In this document: positions 26,538 through 36,136 of the stretch, one piece after another
Numbering within the stretch: the first letter of the stretch is position 1
How the letters are laid out: every line of letters begins with the position of its first letter
Assembly: GCF_963675975.1 (NCBI RefSeq)
Contig: NZ_OY780939.1
Span: 2,418,001 to 2,482,000 of the forward strand
Reading direction: 5' to 3'
DNA from: Halarcobacter sp.
GTDB lineage: Bacteria > Campylobacterota > Campylobacteria > Campylobacterales > Arcobacteraceae
Length of the DNA: 64,000 nt
The notes under the pieces: generated by a model
The model's database searches: none
What the model was told of the DNA's origin: nothing
The model's input: the letters and a program-made list of their open reading frames with translations, nothing else
Program-made: the position numbers and the translations under genes

Positions 26538-28466
26538 ATGAAAAAAAATACAACAACGGAAAAAACATTAATAAATATAATCAAATATGGAGCAGTAATA
26601 CCTATAATATTACTTTCAATAATATTTACTTATATTTTTATTCAATATAAAAACAAAGAATTAATTGATGAAATAAAAAATCTTGAAGTAAAATTTCTAA
26701 ATGACAATAAAAGAAATGTAAAAGATGAAGTAAAAAGAGTAATTGATTCAATACAATATGAAATTAGTATTTCTGAACAAAACTTAAAAAAATTCTTAAA
26801 AAATAAAGTATATGAAGCTCATACCATAGCTTCAAATATCTATAAAGAAGAATTAAAAACTGGAAAATCAAAAGAAGAAATTTTTAAAACCATAAAACAA
26901 ACCTTAGGTAGTATCATCTATAATGATGGGAGAGGATATATTTTTATTGATGATATAAATGGTATAAAACTTCTTCAGCCACTAAATAAAAGTTTCGAAG
27001 GTAAAGATTTTTCAAACTTTAAAGATCCACATGGATATAACTTTGTAAAACAAATCATAGAAACTATTAAAAACAAAACAGAAGGTTTTGATCAATACTA
27101 TTGGTATAAATCTCAAACAGATAAAACAGCTTATAAGAAAATGAGTTTTTATAAATATTTTGAACCTTATAATGTTGCAATAGGAACAGGTGAATATATA
27201 GTAGATTTCGAAAAAACAATTCAAAAAAATTTATTAGATAAAATAAAAAGAATTAGATTTAATGATAATGGATATATCACTATTCTAAGTGGTAAAGGTG
27301 ATTACTTATCATATTTTAAAGAAGATACCATAGGAACCAATGGTTTTAATCTTCAAGATAAAGATGGAAATTACTATATAAGAGATATTATAAATTTTGC
27401 AAAAGAAAAAGATCATGGATTTTTATCATACATAGCCTCTTTTAAACCAAATGGAAAAAATGAAAATAGAGAAAAAATATCTTATATAAGTTATTTTAAA
27501 CAATGGGATTGGGTAATTCTTTCTGGATTTTATCTTGAAGAATTAAAAAATGAAATAAAAGACAAAGAGATAGTACTTAAAAAAAGATATGAAGAGATTA
27601 TACAAAAGATTATCACTATAAGTTTTATTGTTACACTAATATTAATTTTATTCTCATTTTATATCTCAAGAATTATTTATAACAGATTTAATGAATATAA
27701 AGAAGAGATAGAAAAAGAAGTTGATAAAACAATTGAAAAAGAAAAACTACTTATACAACAATCAAAAATGGCTATTATGGGTGAGATGATTGGAAATATT
27801 GCCCATCAGTGGAAACAACCTTTAAATCTAATCAGCACTTCAAACAGTTTGATAAAACTTAATAAAGAGTTCGATAATTTTAGCACACCTGAACAAATCA
27901 GTGAAGCTATAGATAATATTGATAATTCAGTAAATCATTTAGCAACTACAATAGATGATTTTAGAAACTTTTTTAAACCAAATAAAATTAAATCTGTATT
28001 TAAAATAAACACTGTGTTAGATAAAACATTTAAACTATTAAATGCTCAATTTAAAAATAATAGTATTAAAGTGATTACAAAAATAGATGATATAGAAATT
28101 TATGGTTTTGAAAATGAACTTTTACAAGTTACAATAAACATAATAAAAAATGCTATTGATGAGTTGTTTAAAGTAAAAGATGAGAGAATATTATTTATAA
28201 CAGCTTTCTTAGAAAATGATACAGTTTATATCAAAATAAAAGACAATGCAGGAGGAATCCCTAAAGAGCTTAAAGATAAAGTTTTTCAAGCTTATTTTAC
28301 TACCAAAGGTGATAAGGGAACTGGTATTGGTTTATATATGTGTAAACAGATTATTACTAATATTGATGGGGATATAACTGTTAAAAATGTAGATTATTCA
28401 TATGAAGATGTAGATTATAAAGGTGCGGAATTTATTATTACATTACCTTTTCAATCATCTTTTTAA
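26538..28466 (+). CDS. Sensor histidine kinase with double Cache domain
   Basis: 642 residues. Helix 1 lies at about 14-34; a large periplasmic part contains two Cache-type units, the first with YIFIDDINGIKLLQP and the second with YISYFKQWDWVILSG; helix 2 is at about 358-378. The cytoplasmic part has the phosphoacceptor in AHQWKQPL and an ATPase with IIKNAIDEL, DNAGGI and GTGIGLYM. Cache domains bind small organic acids or amino acids. No regulator gene is adjacent. It ends in a hairpin shared with the aldo/keto reductase gene. Confidence 0.85.
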   Translation: MKKNTTTEKTLINIIKYGAVIPIILLSIIFTYIFIQYKNKELIDEIKNLEVKFLNDNKRNVKDEVKRVIDSIQYEISISEQNLKKFLKNKVYEAHTIASNIYKEELKTGKSKEEIFKTIKQTLGSIIYNDGRGYIFIDDINGIKLLQPLNKSFEGKDFSNFKDPHGYNFVKQIIETIKNKTEGFDQYYWYKSQTDKTAYKKMSFYKYFEPYNVAIGTGEYIVDFEKTIQKNLLDKIKRIRFNDNGYITILSGKGDYLSYFKEDTIGTNGFNLQDKDGNYYIRDIINFAKEKDHGFLSYIASFKPNGKNENREKISYISYFKQWDWVILSGFYLEELKNEIKDKEIVLKKRYEEIIQKIITISFIVTLILILFSFYISRIIYNRFNEYKEEIEKEVDKTIEKEKLLIQQSKMAIMGEMIGNIAHQWKQPLNLISTSNSLIKLNKEFDNFSTPEQISEAIDNIDNSVNHLATTIDDFRNFFKPNKIKSVFKINTVLDKTFKLLNAQFKNNSIKVITKIDDIEIYGFENELLQVTINIIKNAIDELFKVKDERILFITAFLENDTVYIKIKDNAGGIPKELKDKVFQAYFTTKGDKGTGIGLYMCKQIITNIDGDITVKNVDYSYEDVDYKGAEFIITLPFQSSF

Positions 28467-28494
28467 TCCTAAGGCTAAAGTTAGCCCATAGGAT
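28466..28494. terminator. Bidirectional terminator-like hairpin
   Basis: Inner stem GGCTAA / TTAGCC with loop AG, extended by outer arms ATCCTA / TAGGAT. It lies between the convergent kinase and aldo/keto reductase genes. Confidence 0.65.
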
Positions 28495-29500
28495 ATAAAA
28501 TCTCTTTTTGAATCTCTTGTATTTTTGACATCAATTCTTGACCAATTTCAAAATCTAATGCTGCTAAGGATTCATCTAATTGAGATAATTCTCTTGCACC
28601 AATAATTGTAGATGCAACAAATTTAAAATGTTTAGAATAAGCAACTGCTAAAGTAACAGGTGAAATCCCATACTCTTTTGCCAAAATGATATATCTTCTA
28701 GTTGCTTCTAGAGTTTTTTCATTTACAAATCTTTGTGCTTGGGCTTGTACTCTTGGATTTTGATGTTTAGCATAAGCTGTAAATCTACATCCTTCTGGAT
28801 ATAAGCCACTATTGTATTTTCCAGATAAAACTCCACCACCAATTGGTGAATATGGAAGAAGTGATATATCTTCTCTTAAACATACATTTGCTAACTCATC
28901 ATGAAATCTTGGATTTAATAATGAAAAATTATTTTGAATAGACTCAAATCTTGCTAGACCTTTGTTTTTTGAAGTTTCATTTGCTTTAGTAAGTCCATAA
29001 GCTGTATCGTTTGAAGTTCCAATATATCTTACTTTACCTTCACGAACCAATTCATCAAAAGCTTTTAGGCTTTCTTCTATTGGAACAATTGTATCTGGCC
29101 AATGCATTTGATACAAATCGATATAATCAGTATCAAGTCTTTTTAAACTACCCTCAACTGCTCTTTTAATATGAAAAGAATCAATTGCAGTAAGACCATG
29201 TCTTGTAGGGGGAACAAACCATCCTGAAGCAGCACCTGCTACTTTTGATGCAAGAATGATTGATTCTCTTGGTTTACTTTTTAACCACTCCCCTACTATT
29301 TTTTCAGTAGTTCCCTCATAAGATGCCTTAGGAGGTACAGGATAGATTTCTGCTGTATCATAAAAATTGATTCCTTTTTCATAAGCTCTATCCATAATTT
29401 TGAAAGCTTCAGCTTTATTTGTTGAACTTCCAAATGTCATTGTTCCTAAACAAATAGGAGTTACTCTTAATCCACTTTTACCTATATAGTTATATTTCAT
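28481..29500 (-). CDS. Aldo/keto reductase
   Basis: 339 residues forming a TIM barrel NAD(P)H-dependent oxidoreductase. The catalytic tetrad is visible: Asp and Tyr in FYDTAEIYP, Lys in LASKVAG, His in YQMHWPD. The cofactor segment STIIGARELSQL is near the C-terminus. It resembles the Tas-like group. The substrate is unknown. It has an AAAGGT site and stands in its own transcription unit. Confidence 0.88.
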   Translation of the reverse strand: MKYNYIGKSGLRVTPICLGTMTFGSSTNKAEAFKIMDRAYEKGINFYDTAEIYPVPPKASYEGTTEKIVGEWLKSKPRESIILASKVAGAASGWFVPPTRHGLTAIDSFHIKRAVEGSLKRLDTDYIDLYQMHWPDTIVPIEESLKAFDELVREGKVRYIGTSNDTAYGLTKANETSKNKGLARFESIQNNFSLLNPRFHDELANVCLREDISLLPYSPIGGGVLSGKYNSGLYPEGCRFTAYAKHQNPRVQAQAQRFVNEKTLEATRRYIILAKEYGISPVTLAVAYSKHFKFVASTIIGARELSQLDESLAALDFEIGQELMSKIQEIQKEILYPMG

Positions 29501-29555
29501 AATAATACCTTTAAAAAAACGAATTATAACGCTTTATATTTTAAAAAGGACTAAT

Positions 29556-30533
29556 TTACTCCATTATACAAATCTCTTTTTTGAACATATGCACAATTGT
29601 TTCTTTAGCTACTAAAAATACTACAAAAATAGTAATCACCATAAAAATATAAGATAATATTGCATATATATTTTCATGAGTTAACTGATACATCAAAATA
29701 GTTGCAATACTAATTGCAGCCATAGGGAAAGTAAATGCCCACCATGAGATAAAAAATTTGATATTAATATAATTTTTATACATAACAAATACTAAAATAG
29801 TAAAAAATAAAGCCAAGCTATATAATATATGAGCAAAAAAATCTAAACTAGAAGTTAATTTTATGTAAGCTACAAAACCAATTGCCGGTGGTGCAATAAG
29901 TATAAAAAGAGTTGGCATAAACTTTGGTGCAAACTGTTTATGAAAAATAATTCTGTTTAAAATAATAGCAAAAAGAATAATCCAAAAGAAAATTCCAATT
30001 GAAAAGAAAAAGTATAAAACTGAATCTGAAACAAAACCTTTTCCAGCTATAGGTACAATAATATTCCCAACAATAGGAATAAACCACGCAGGATTAGAAT
30101 GGTGAACCTCTAGATTGTTATTTATCCAATATTTAATTGTATAAAATGTAAAAAAGAAATGTAGTACTCCACCTAAAATAAAAAGAACATTTGATAATTC
30201 ACTTATAGAGTGTCTAAAAAAAATAGATAATAAAAGAAGTGAGATTGAAATAGCCGCAAAGAAATTTACTCTTATTGGATGTGTCATCTCTTTTTTTACC
30301 TCTTCTTTATAAGAAATGATTTTTTTTACATAAAAAAAGAAAATTACTAAAAATAATCCTAAAGATATATAACCAAATATATCAACAATTAAAGTTGGGA
30401 AATATAAAACTTCATGCATTTTATAAAAAACAATAGATAAACCTGTAAAGCCCATAACAATGGCAAACATCATTACTGGAAAAAATTGCAATCTATCGGA
30501 AGGTATTGATTTAATATGTTCACTTTGACTCAT
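29556..30533 (-). CDS. SLAC1/TehA-family membrane transporter
   Basis: 325 residues with about ten transmembrane helices. The layout and segments (FFPVMMFAIVMGFTGLS at the start, GFVAYIKL, FISWWAFTFPMAA near the C-terminus) match the tellurite-resistance/dicarboxylate transporter family, whose members form anion channels. Substrate (tellurite, malate, small anions) cannot be decided. It has an AAAGGAT site. Divergent from the small gene at 30589. Confidence 0.82.
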   Translation of the reverse strand: MSQSEHIKSIPSDRLQFFPVMMFAIVMGFTGLSIVFYKMHEVLYFPTLIVDIFGYISLGLFLVIFFFYVKKIISYKEEVKKEMTHPIRVNFFAAISISLLLLSIFFRHSISELSNVLFILGGVLHFFFTFYTIKYWINNNLEVHHSNPAWFIPIVGNIIVPIAGKGFVSDSVLYFFFSIGIFFWIILFAIILNRIIFHKQFAPKFMPTLFILIAPPAIGFVAYIKLTSSLDFFAHILYSLALFFTILVFVMYKNYINIKFFISWWAFTFPMAAISIATILMYQLTHENIYAILSYIFMVITIFVVFLVAKETIVHMFKKEICIME

Positions 30534-30588
30534 ATATAAAATCCTTTAAAGAAATCTTTATTTATAATGGTTTGAAAGAAGGAGAATC

Positions 30589-30792
30589 ATGGCTAAAAAA
30601 CCAATAATAGATTTAAAACCTATGAATTTATCATATAAAGACAGAGATCAAACAATAAAACTATTAACTTTTAAAAAATCAAATATGACGCTGGACATCG
30701 CCATATATGAAAATGAAAAGTTTATAAAAAATAGTAATATCGTGTTCGCGCATCTTCCAAAAAGTATTAAATCAAAGATCAAACCATTATAA
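30589..30792 (+). CDS. Small basic hypothetical protein (67 aa)
   Basis: 67 residues, Lys-rich, soluble, no recognised motif. The frame is supported by a strong GAAGGAG ribosome binding site 6 bases upstream and a hairpin after the stop. Codons such as GACGCTGGACATCGCC and GTGTTCGCGCATC in its second half are clearly more GC-rich than in its surroundings. The function is unknown. Confidence 0.6.
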   Translation: MAKKPIIDLKPMNLSYKDRDQTIKLLTFKKSNMTLDIAIYENEKFIKNSNIVFAHLPKSIKSKIKPL

Positions 30793-30832
30793 TTTTGAAT
30801 TATATATAGTTTAAGTTGAAATTATGATTAAA

Positions 30833-30859
30833 TAAACTTATAATTTTATTATAAGTTTA
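30833..30859. terminator. Bidirectional terminator hairpin
   Basis: Stem TAAACTTATAA / TTATAAGTTTA with loop TTTTA, between the convergent small gene and the YiiX-like gene. It is followed by a second short hairpin ATAAACT / AGTTTAT. Confidence 0.55.
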
Positions 30860-30875
30860 AGTTATAAACTAAAGT

Positions 30876-31433
30876 TTATTTCTTTTCTACAATATCAAAT
30901 AGATTTTTATTTAGATATATTGATTTTATTGTAATTCCTTCTTCTCCAAGTATATTATAAAGATAACTATATATATTTTTGCCAATTAATTTTTTATATA
31001 TTTCATTTACAAATTCACTACAATATAGATTGCTATCACCATTATTTAATTTAAAAGATAAATCAAATTTTAGATTTTTGTCATTTTTATAAGAGTTCAA
31101 TATAAAATTTAACTTTTCTTTATCTATAGGTGCTTTTAATCTTATAGTTGAGTATTTTTGGTAGTTTTCTAAAAATATAGAAATAGGTTCAATTTTTAAA
31201 TCTTGGGATTTGTCTTCTTCATTTTCCATATGATATATAAAAATATTTGAGTTATTTTTTATAACTAAGCCTACATGAGAGTAATCAAAAGAATCAATCT
31301 TTGAAAAAATATCACTTAAAAAAGAGTTTTCTTTTCTAAATATTATATCTCCAGATTTAAATCTATCAAGGTTAATTGTTTCTGAGAATATATAGTAAGG
31401 GATAAAAATAAATAAAATAAAAATTTTTTTCAT
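30876..31433 (-). CDS. YiiX-like permuted papain-fold cysteine hydrolase
   Basis: 185 residues with a signal peptide (FIPYYIFSE). The start of the domain, SGDIIFRKENS, the His in YSHVGLV and the Cys in LYCSEFVNEIY follow the permuted NlpC/P60 order (His before Cys) of YiiX/YebB proteins. These hydrolyse amide or ester bonds in envelope substrates. It follows the DUF4878-like gene after 22 bases, so is co-transcribed with it. Length is normal. Confidence 0.75.
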   Translation of the reverse strand: MKKIFILFIFIPYYIFSETINLDRFKSGDIIFRKENSFLSDIFSKIDSFDYSHVGLVIKNNSNIFIYHMENEEDKSQDLKIEPISIFLENYQKYSTIRLKAPIDKEKLNFILNSYKNDKNLKFDLSFKLNNGDSNLYCSEFVNEIYKKLIGKNIYSYLYNILGEEGITIKSIYLNKNLFDIVEKK

Positions 31434-31455
31434 TTTTATCCTTTTATAAAATAAA

Positions 31456-31842
31456 TCATTTTTTTAAATCTATTTTCCATCCATCTTCAAATTTTCGTAG
31501 ATCATATTTATTTACTTTTTTTACACCATTTTCTTCTGTAATTACATTTACAATAGCTTTTGATTCAGTTTCCTTAACAAGTTCATATTTTATGATTTCT
31601 TGATTTTCTGACATCTCTTCCATACAAGAACTAATTTTTTTGTTTCCACATTGCATCTGAACTCCCATTATAAAAATAGAATATGCAGTTTCCGTAGAAT
31701 ATTTTTTTAAACTTTCAATATCCCCATCTTTAAATGATTCAACAAAGTTTTCAGTAACATCTATTGGACCAGAAGAACCACACCCAGTATAGAGTATCGC
31801 ACTCAATAGAGTGAATAATCCAATCTTCATAATATTTTTCAT
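31456..31842 (-). CDS. Small DUF4878-like lipoprotein
   Basis: 128 residues with a lipoprotein-like signal (Cys in LYTGCGSS at about residue 21; the Tyr at -3 is unusual). The mature domain (FVESFKDGDIESLKKY ... FEDGWKIDLKK) has the cystatin-like layout of DUF4878. Two further Cys may pair. Probably outer-membrane or periplasmic, function unknown. An AAGGGA site precedes the ATG. Confidence 0.65.
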   Translation of the reverse strand: MKNIMKIGLFTLLSAILYTGCGSSGPIDVTENFVESFKDGDIESLKKYSTETAYSIFIMGVQMQCGNKKISSCMEEMSENQEIIKYELVKETESKAIVNVITEENGVKKVNKYDLRKFEDGWKIDLKK

Positions 31843-31910
31843 TTAATTCCCTTTTTATTTTTTTAATTTTTTAATAATAAAAAATTAAATATATTATAAT
31901 ATTATTTAGA

Positions 31911-32450
31911 TTATTTTTCAAAATATTTATCTATGAAAATCTCTTCAAGATAATTAACTTTCAAATTTATTGTTGAAAACTCTTCTTTTTTTAATATTGA
32001 ATATATCATTCTAATAGTACCTTTATGGGAACAAATTAGTATATTCTTATCCTTTGGTAAAGTATTTAAAAAAGAATTTATTCTACTTTTAAATTCATCA
32101 AAACTCTCTTCACAAATATAGTTATACCAGGTATAAATATTATCTAGATACTTTTTATCATAAGAGTTTAATTGTTCTATTTGTTCAAAAGATTTTTTTT
32201 CGATCTCCTCTTTAAATTTTACTTCTCTTAAATTTTTATTTGTAGTGTAGGTTAAATTAAATAAATCAAGTGTTTGTGTACATCTTTTTAAATCCGAGGA
32301 ATAGATTAAATCATAATCTTCTTTGTTTAATATATTTAATTTTGATTGATCAATCAAAGAGATATCAATATCTATATCTGAGTGACCTATATATCTTTTT
32401 TGATACTCTTTTGGTAAGGGAGCATGTCTTAAAAGTGTAATTAAACCCAT
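31911..32450 (-). CDS. cobC: Histidine phosphatase, alpha-ribazole phosphatase CobC
   Basis: 179 residues. The phosphoglycerate-mutase-like motif LLRHAPLP gives the catalytic His, and SHKGTIRMI the second. At the end of a cobalamin operon this is the phosphatase acting on alpha-ribazole 5'-phosphate or cobalamin 5'-phosphate. The frame is open upstream to 32558 inside cobS, but the domain starts MGLITLLRHA, so I use the ATG at 32450, which overlaps cobS by 10 bases. Confidence 0.85.
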   Translation of the reverse strand: MGLITLLRHAPLPKEYQKRYIGHSDIDIDISLIDQSKLNILNKEDYDLIYSSDLKRCTQTLDLFNLTYTTNKNLREVKFKEEIEKKSFEQIEQLNSYDKKYLDNIYTWYNYICEESFDEFKSRINSFLNTLPKDKNILICSHKGTIRMIYSILKKEEFSTINLKVNYLEEIFIDKYFEK

Positions 32451-33187
32451 AAAAAGCAAACTCCAAATGCAATTAGAATTTCGATACTCTCTAATACAAA
32501 ACCTAAAACATCCCCATTTAGAAACCCTAAAGCTTTTTTCAAAAATACTGTAATACATAAAGCTAATAAAAAAGCTATTGGTATAAAAAGTAAAAAACTA
32601 AAATCAGCTAATAAAAATACTAAAAATGAAAAAACTATAATAGAAGTCAAAAAGCTTTTTGGTGTAAAACTATCTGCCATAAGTGTTACAAAAGATGATT
32701 TAAACTTTGAAAAATAAATAGTAAACTGAACACTCAACCTACTAATAATAAGAATTGCAAGAAGTTCAAGTAAATATCCATGATAAAGTAAGTAGGCAAA
32801 TCCTACTATTTTTAAAACTACAAAGATAAGTGAATATAAAACCCCTATTGCTCCAACTGTTGGTTCTTTTATAATCTTGTAGGCATCTTTGCCACTATGT
32901 CTTGCATAGATTGCATCTACAACATCAAGTATCGCTTCAGTGTGAATAAACCCATAAAGTACAAAATAAACACAAGTTGCAATAATAGAAGCTAATAAAG
33001 GAATTGAATCAAGAAGTGAGAAAAGAAGTATGGTGATAATCCCTAAAACTAAACCAACTAAAGGCAAGAAAAAGACAGTATAGTTTAAAACCTCTTTTTT
33101 TGATACATCATCATCTTTTTTAAAACTAACTGGTAAAACAGAAAAGTAACTAAATACAAATTTTAGTCCAAGGATTATATTACTCAT
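32441..33187 (-). CDS. cobS: Adenosylcobinamide-GDP ribazoletransferase (cobalamin synthase)
   Basis: 248 residues with about seven membrane helices. Typical CobS segments: an early FSYFSVLP, GFIHTEAILDVVDA and the metal-binding area KDAYKIIKEPTVGAIG, and a late FLNGDVLG. It joins alpha-ribazole phosphate to adenosylcobinamide-GDP in the membrane. Overlaps cobQ by 8 bases and cobC by 10, showing tight coupling. Confidence 0.93.
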   Translation of the reverse strand: MSNIILGLKFVFSYFSVLPVSFKKDDDVSKKEVLNYTVFFLPLVGLVLGIITILLFSLLDSIPLLASIIATCVYFVLYGFIHTEAILDVVDAIYARHSGKDAYKIIKEPTVGAIGVLYSLIFVVLKIVGFAYLLYHGYLLELLAILIISRLSVQFTIYFSKFKSSFVTLMADSFTPKSFLTSIIVFSFLVFLLADFSFLLFIPIAFLLALCITVFLKKALGFLNGDVLGFVLESIEILIAFGVCFLWV

Positions 33188-34574
33188 AAATACTCTTTTT
33201 AATAGTTTCTATATCAATTTTCTTTTTTAATTGTGAAACAAAACTCTCTATTGTTTCTTGTTTATACTTTTCAAAATCAAAGCTTTGATACTCACTATTT
33301 ATTGTTTTAAATAGTTTATCTCTTAAGTTATCATTATCAAATATAGCGTGGGCAAATGTTCCTTTGATATTCTCTTTTTCAAAGTATATTGGGTATTTTG
33401 AACTTGCTCCATGGTGTATCTCAAACCCTGAAACTTTACAATCAAAAATTTCATACTCTTTTTTCTCTAGAGTTTTCTCTTTTTCAAAAACTATTATCTC
33501 ATCAATAAAGCCAAAACCCTCTTCTATAGTTGCAGTTTCATTCTCTAAGGCATATTTATCATCAAGAGTGTTAAAAAGCATCTCATAGCCACCACAGATA
33601 GCAAAAATCTCTTTTTTAAACTCTTTAATACTTTTAAAAAGTCCAGTTTTCTTTAGCCATTGTAAATCTTTGATTACTAGTTTTGAACCAGGTAAAATTA
33701 TCATATCATATTTATCTAAAGGTATATTTGCTTCAATAAACTCTAAATTTATACAATCATCTGAAACTAAAGGTTCAAAATCATTGAAGTTACTCATATA
33801 TGGATATGAAACTACACCCACATTAATGATTGCTTTTTCTTTGTTTTGAATATAGTTTTTCAAGCTTTGTGAGTCTTCAAAACCAAAATTAAAAGGTGTA
33901 TATGGCAACACTCCTAAAACTGGTATTTTAAAATCCTCTTCTATTATCCTAACACCTTCATCAAAAAGTGTTAAATCCCCACGAAACTTGTTTACTATAA
34001 CACCTATTACATTCTCTCTTAACTTTTTAGGAAGTAGATTATAAACTCCATAAATAGAAGCAAAAACTCCACCTTTTTCTATATCTGCAATTAGTATGAT
34101 TTTTGTATTGTATTCATCGGCTATAAAGATATTTGAAAGGTCTTTATCCATTAGGTTTAGCTCAACTGGACTTCCAGCTCCTTCACAAACAACTACATCA
34201 TATTTTGAATCAAGATAATCAAAACATCTTTTAACAGCAGGTTTAAGTATGTCTAAATCTCGATAATACTCTCTAACATCTTTATTGGTTACTACTTTTC
34301 CCTCAACGATAAGTGAAGCAGCACTTCCCCTGCCAGATTTAAGTAGTACGGGATTTAAATGATATGAAGTTTCAACTTCTAGAATCTCTGCTTGAAAGTA
34401 TTGTGCAACTGCAATCTCACTTTTGTCATCACAAACAAAAGCATTGTTTGAAACATTTTGTGCTTTAAAAGGAGCAACACTTAAACCCAGATCTTGGATA
34501 ATCTTAGCTATTACAAAAGTTAGAGTTGATTTTCCAGCATCTGAGCTTGTACCAAATATTGAGATATTATTCAT
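33180..34574 (-). CDS. cobQ: Cobyric acid synthase CobQ/CbiP
   Basis: 464 residues. An N-terminal dethiobiotin-synthetase-like ATPase domain (FGTSSDAGKSTLT, FKAQNVSNNA, CEGAGSPVELN) and a C-terminal glutaminase domain with the Cys in IFAICGGYEML and a late His in GTFAHAIFD. It amidates four side chains of adenosyl-cobyrinic acid diamide to cobyric acid. It is somewhat shorter than many CobQ. Immediately follows cobU (TAG then ATG). Confidence 0.93.
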   Translation of the reverse strand: MNNISIFGTSSDAGKSTLTFVIAKIIQDLGLSVAPFKAQNVSNNAFVCDDKSEIAVAQYFQAEILEVETSYHLNPVLLKSGRGSAASLIVEGKVVTNKDVREYYRDLDILKPAVKRCFDYLDSKYDVVVCEGAGSPVELNLMDKDLSNIFIADEYNTKIILIADIEKGGVFASIYGVYNLLPKKLRENVIGVIVNKFRGDLTLFDEGVRIIEEDFKIPVLGVLPYTPFNFGFEDSQSLKNYIQNKEKAIINVGVVSYPYMSNFNDFEPLVSDDCINLEFIEANIPLDKYDMIILPGSKLVIKDLQWLKKTGLFKSIKEFKKEIFAICGGYEMLFNTLDDKYALENETATIEEGFGFIDEIIVFEKEKTLEKKEYEIFDCKVSGFEIHHGASSKYPIYFEKENIKGTFAHAIFDNDNLRDKLFKTINSEYQSFDFEKYKQETIESFVSQLKKKIDIETIKKSIYE

Positions 34575-35066
34575 CTATTTTAATCTACTTTCAAGTCCAA
34601 ATTTAACTTCATACACCTCATCACAGATTTTTGCAAGCTTTTGTCCTATGATTCCAGTTAAATCTACAAATCTTCTACTATCTTTGTCAAATGGAATTAC
34701 ACCAGAGGTTACTTCATTTAGTACAAAAACTATGTTGCAATCTATTTGCTCTAAAATTTCTAGTTGTTTTAGTAACTCTTGTTCTTCTTTTTCTATATTG
34801 TTAAATATCCACATTGAGATACAATCCACAAGATAAGTTTCTTTTTCTTTTATTACTTTTGTTAAGTCTTTTGGCTCTTCTAAAGTAGAAAAGTTGTCTT
34901 CCCTACTCTTTTTATGTTTGTCTACTCTTTTATGCATTTCTTTATCATCATAAGAGTTATCATAAGTTGCTATATAAAAAGGTTTATTTTTTGCTAAGCT
35001 TAGAGCTTTTACCTCAGCAAGGTTTGATTTACCGCTTTTTTGTCCACCAAAGTATAATACTTTCAA
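34575..35066 (-). CDS. cobU: Adenosylcobinamide kinase / guanylyltransferase CobU/CobP
   Basis: 163 residues. Walker A GGQKSGKS is near the N-terminus; KSRE (near the usual guanylylated His), LVDCISMWIFN (Walker B area) and FVLNEVTSGVIP are typical. It phosphorylates adenosylcobinamide and then transfers GMP. The start is TTG, with AGGA 6 bases upstream. Four bases separate it from cobT. Confidence 0.92.
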   Translation of the reverse strand: MKVLYFGGQKSGKSNLAEVKALSLAKNKPFYIATYDNSYDDKEMHKRVDKHKKSREDNFSTLEEPKDLTKVIKEKETYLVDCISMWIFNNIEKEEQELLKQLEILEQIDCNIVFVLNEVTSGVIPFDKDSRRFVDLTGIIGQKLAKICDEVYEVKFGLESRLK

Positions 35067-35069
35067 TAC

Positions 35070-36128
35070 TTATCCTAAAAAGCTTTCTATTTTTTCTGTT
35101 ATAGTTTTTTTATCTAATCCATTTAAAAAACCATAAACTAAAGCAGCTCCTGCTCCAACACCCTCTTTTGCTTCTCCATTATCATATAGCTTAAGTGCTG
35201 GATGAGAAGACAAAGCAAAATCAAAATCTGCATAATAAGCATTTAGTTTAAAATCAAGCATTTCAAGTAAGGCTTTTATATCACTATTTTCATCATCATT
35301 TACCCATTTAGTTGTACATAAAGCTAAATTAGAAGTTTCAAACTCACCTTCCATAGTTTTTAAAACAGCATTTACTATTAATAGAACACAAGCCATTTGT
35401 GTCCCACCTGCTAAAATTACTTTTAGTTTATTGTTTAAACCTAAAATAACTCCAGCATAAAAGATAAGCATATTATCACCAACCTTACTAAGTACAGAAA
35501 ATAGATCGTCACTACTAGATACATTTTCTAAAGCTTTTTGGATAGTTGTATCTCTAATACCATTTGGTACATCTTTAAAAGAACTACTAAACATCTCTTT
35601 ACACTTATACCCTAAAGCCAAAGCTGTAGCAGTTGCAGTTGAAGTTCCACTTGGTACAGATTCTCCTAAGATTAGATAATCATCTTTTAACTCATAAGCT
35701 TGTCCAAATACAAGCCCTTTTTGAAAAACATCCATTGCATCTATATTTGCACCCTCGTCTATTCTTGCTGAAGGTTCTATTTGCATATTGTGTATTTTGA
35801 AGTAGTCTAGTTTTGGTTTTACTTTTATACCTAAATCAAGAAGCTCTATATTTGTAAAGGGATTTAAAAGATGAACTGCTCTTGTTATAAGAGCTGGAGT
35901 TGGTACACCTTTTGGTGTTTTTGCAACATCTTCTAAACTTCTAACCTCTCCACTACATAAAAACTCACTATCTAGTGTTGGAGTTAAATATATTTGTCCA
36001 GGTATTCCTGCTTGTGTTATACCTTCTATATCTGCCGTACCTGTATTACTCATAGCCAAAATATATGTTGCTTTTTTACCTCTTAGGCTTTCTGCAAAAT
36101 CTATATTTCCAATTATACTTTTTATCAT
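35070..36128 (-). CDS. cobT: Nicotinate-nucleotide-dimethylbenzimidazole phosphoribosyltransferase
   Basis: 352 residues. CobT makes alpha-ribazole phosphate from nicotinate mononucleotide and 5,6-dimethylbenzimidazole. Visible segments: GESVPSGTSTATA, LAGGTQMACVL, and the C-terminal EGVGAGAALV containing the catalytic Glu. Located directly after bluB, which makes its base substrate. Confidence 0.93.
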   Translation of the reverse strand: MIKSIIGNIDFAESLRGKKATYILAMSNTGTADIEGITQAGIPGQIYLTPTLDSEFLCSGEVRSLEDVAKTPKGVPTPALITRAVHLLNPFTNIELLDLGIKVKPKLDYFKIHNMQIEPSARIDEGANIDAMDVFQKGLVFGQAYELKDDYLILGESVPSGTSTATATALALGYKCKEMFSSSFKDVPNGIRDTTIQKALENVSSSDDLFSVLSKVGDNMLIFYAGVILGLNNKLKVILAGGTQMACVLLIVNAVLKTMEGEFETSNLALCTTKWVNDDENSDIKALLEMLDFKLNAYYADFDFALSSHPALKLYDNGEAKEGVGAGAALVYGFLNGLDKKTITEKIESFLG

Positions 36129-36136
36129 CTTCTTTC

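Noticed and set aside
32451-32558. N-terminal extension of CobC into cobS
   Set aside because: The histidine phosphatase domain begins at MGLITLLRHA; the extra 36 residues only translate the cobS 3' end in another frame.
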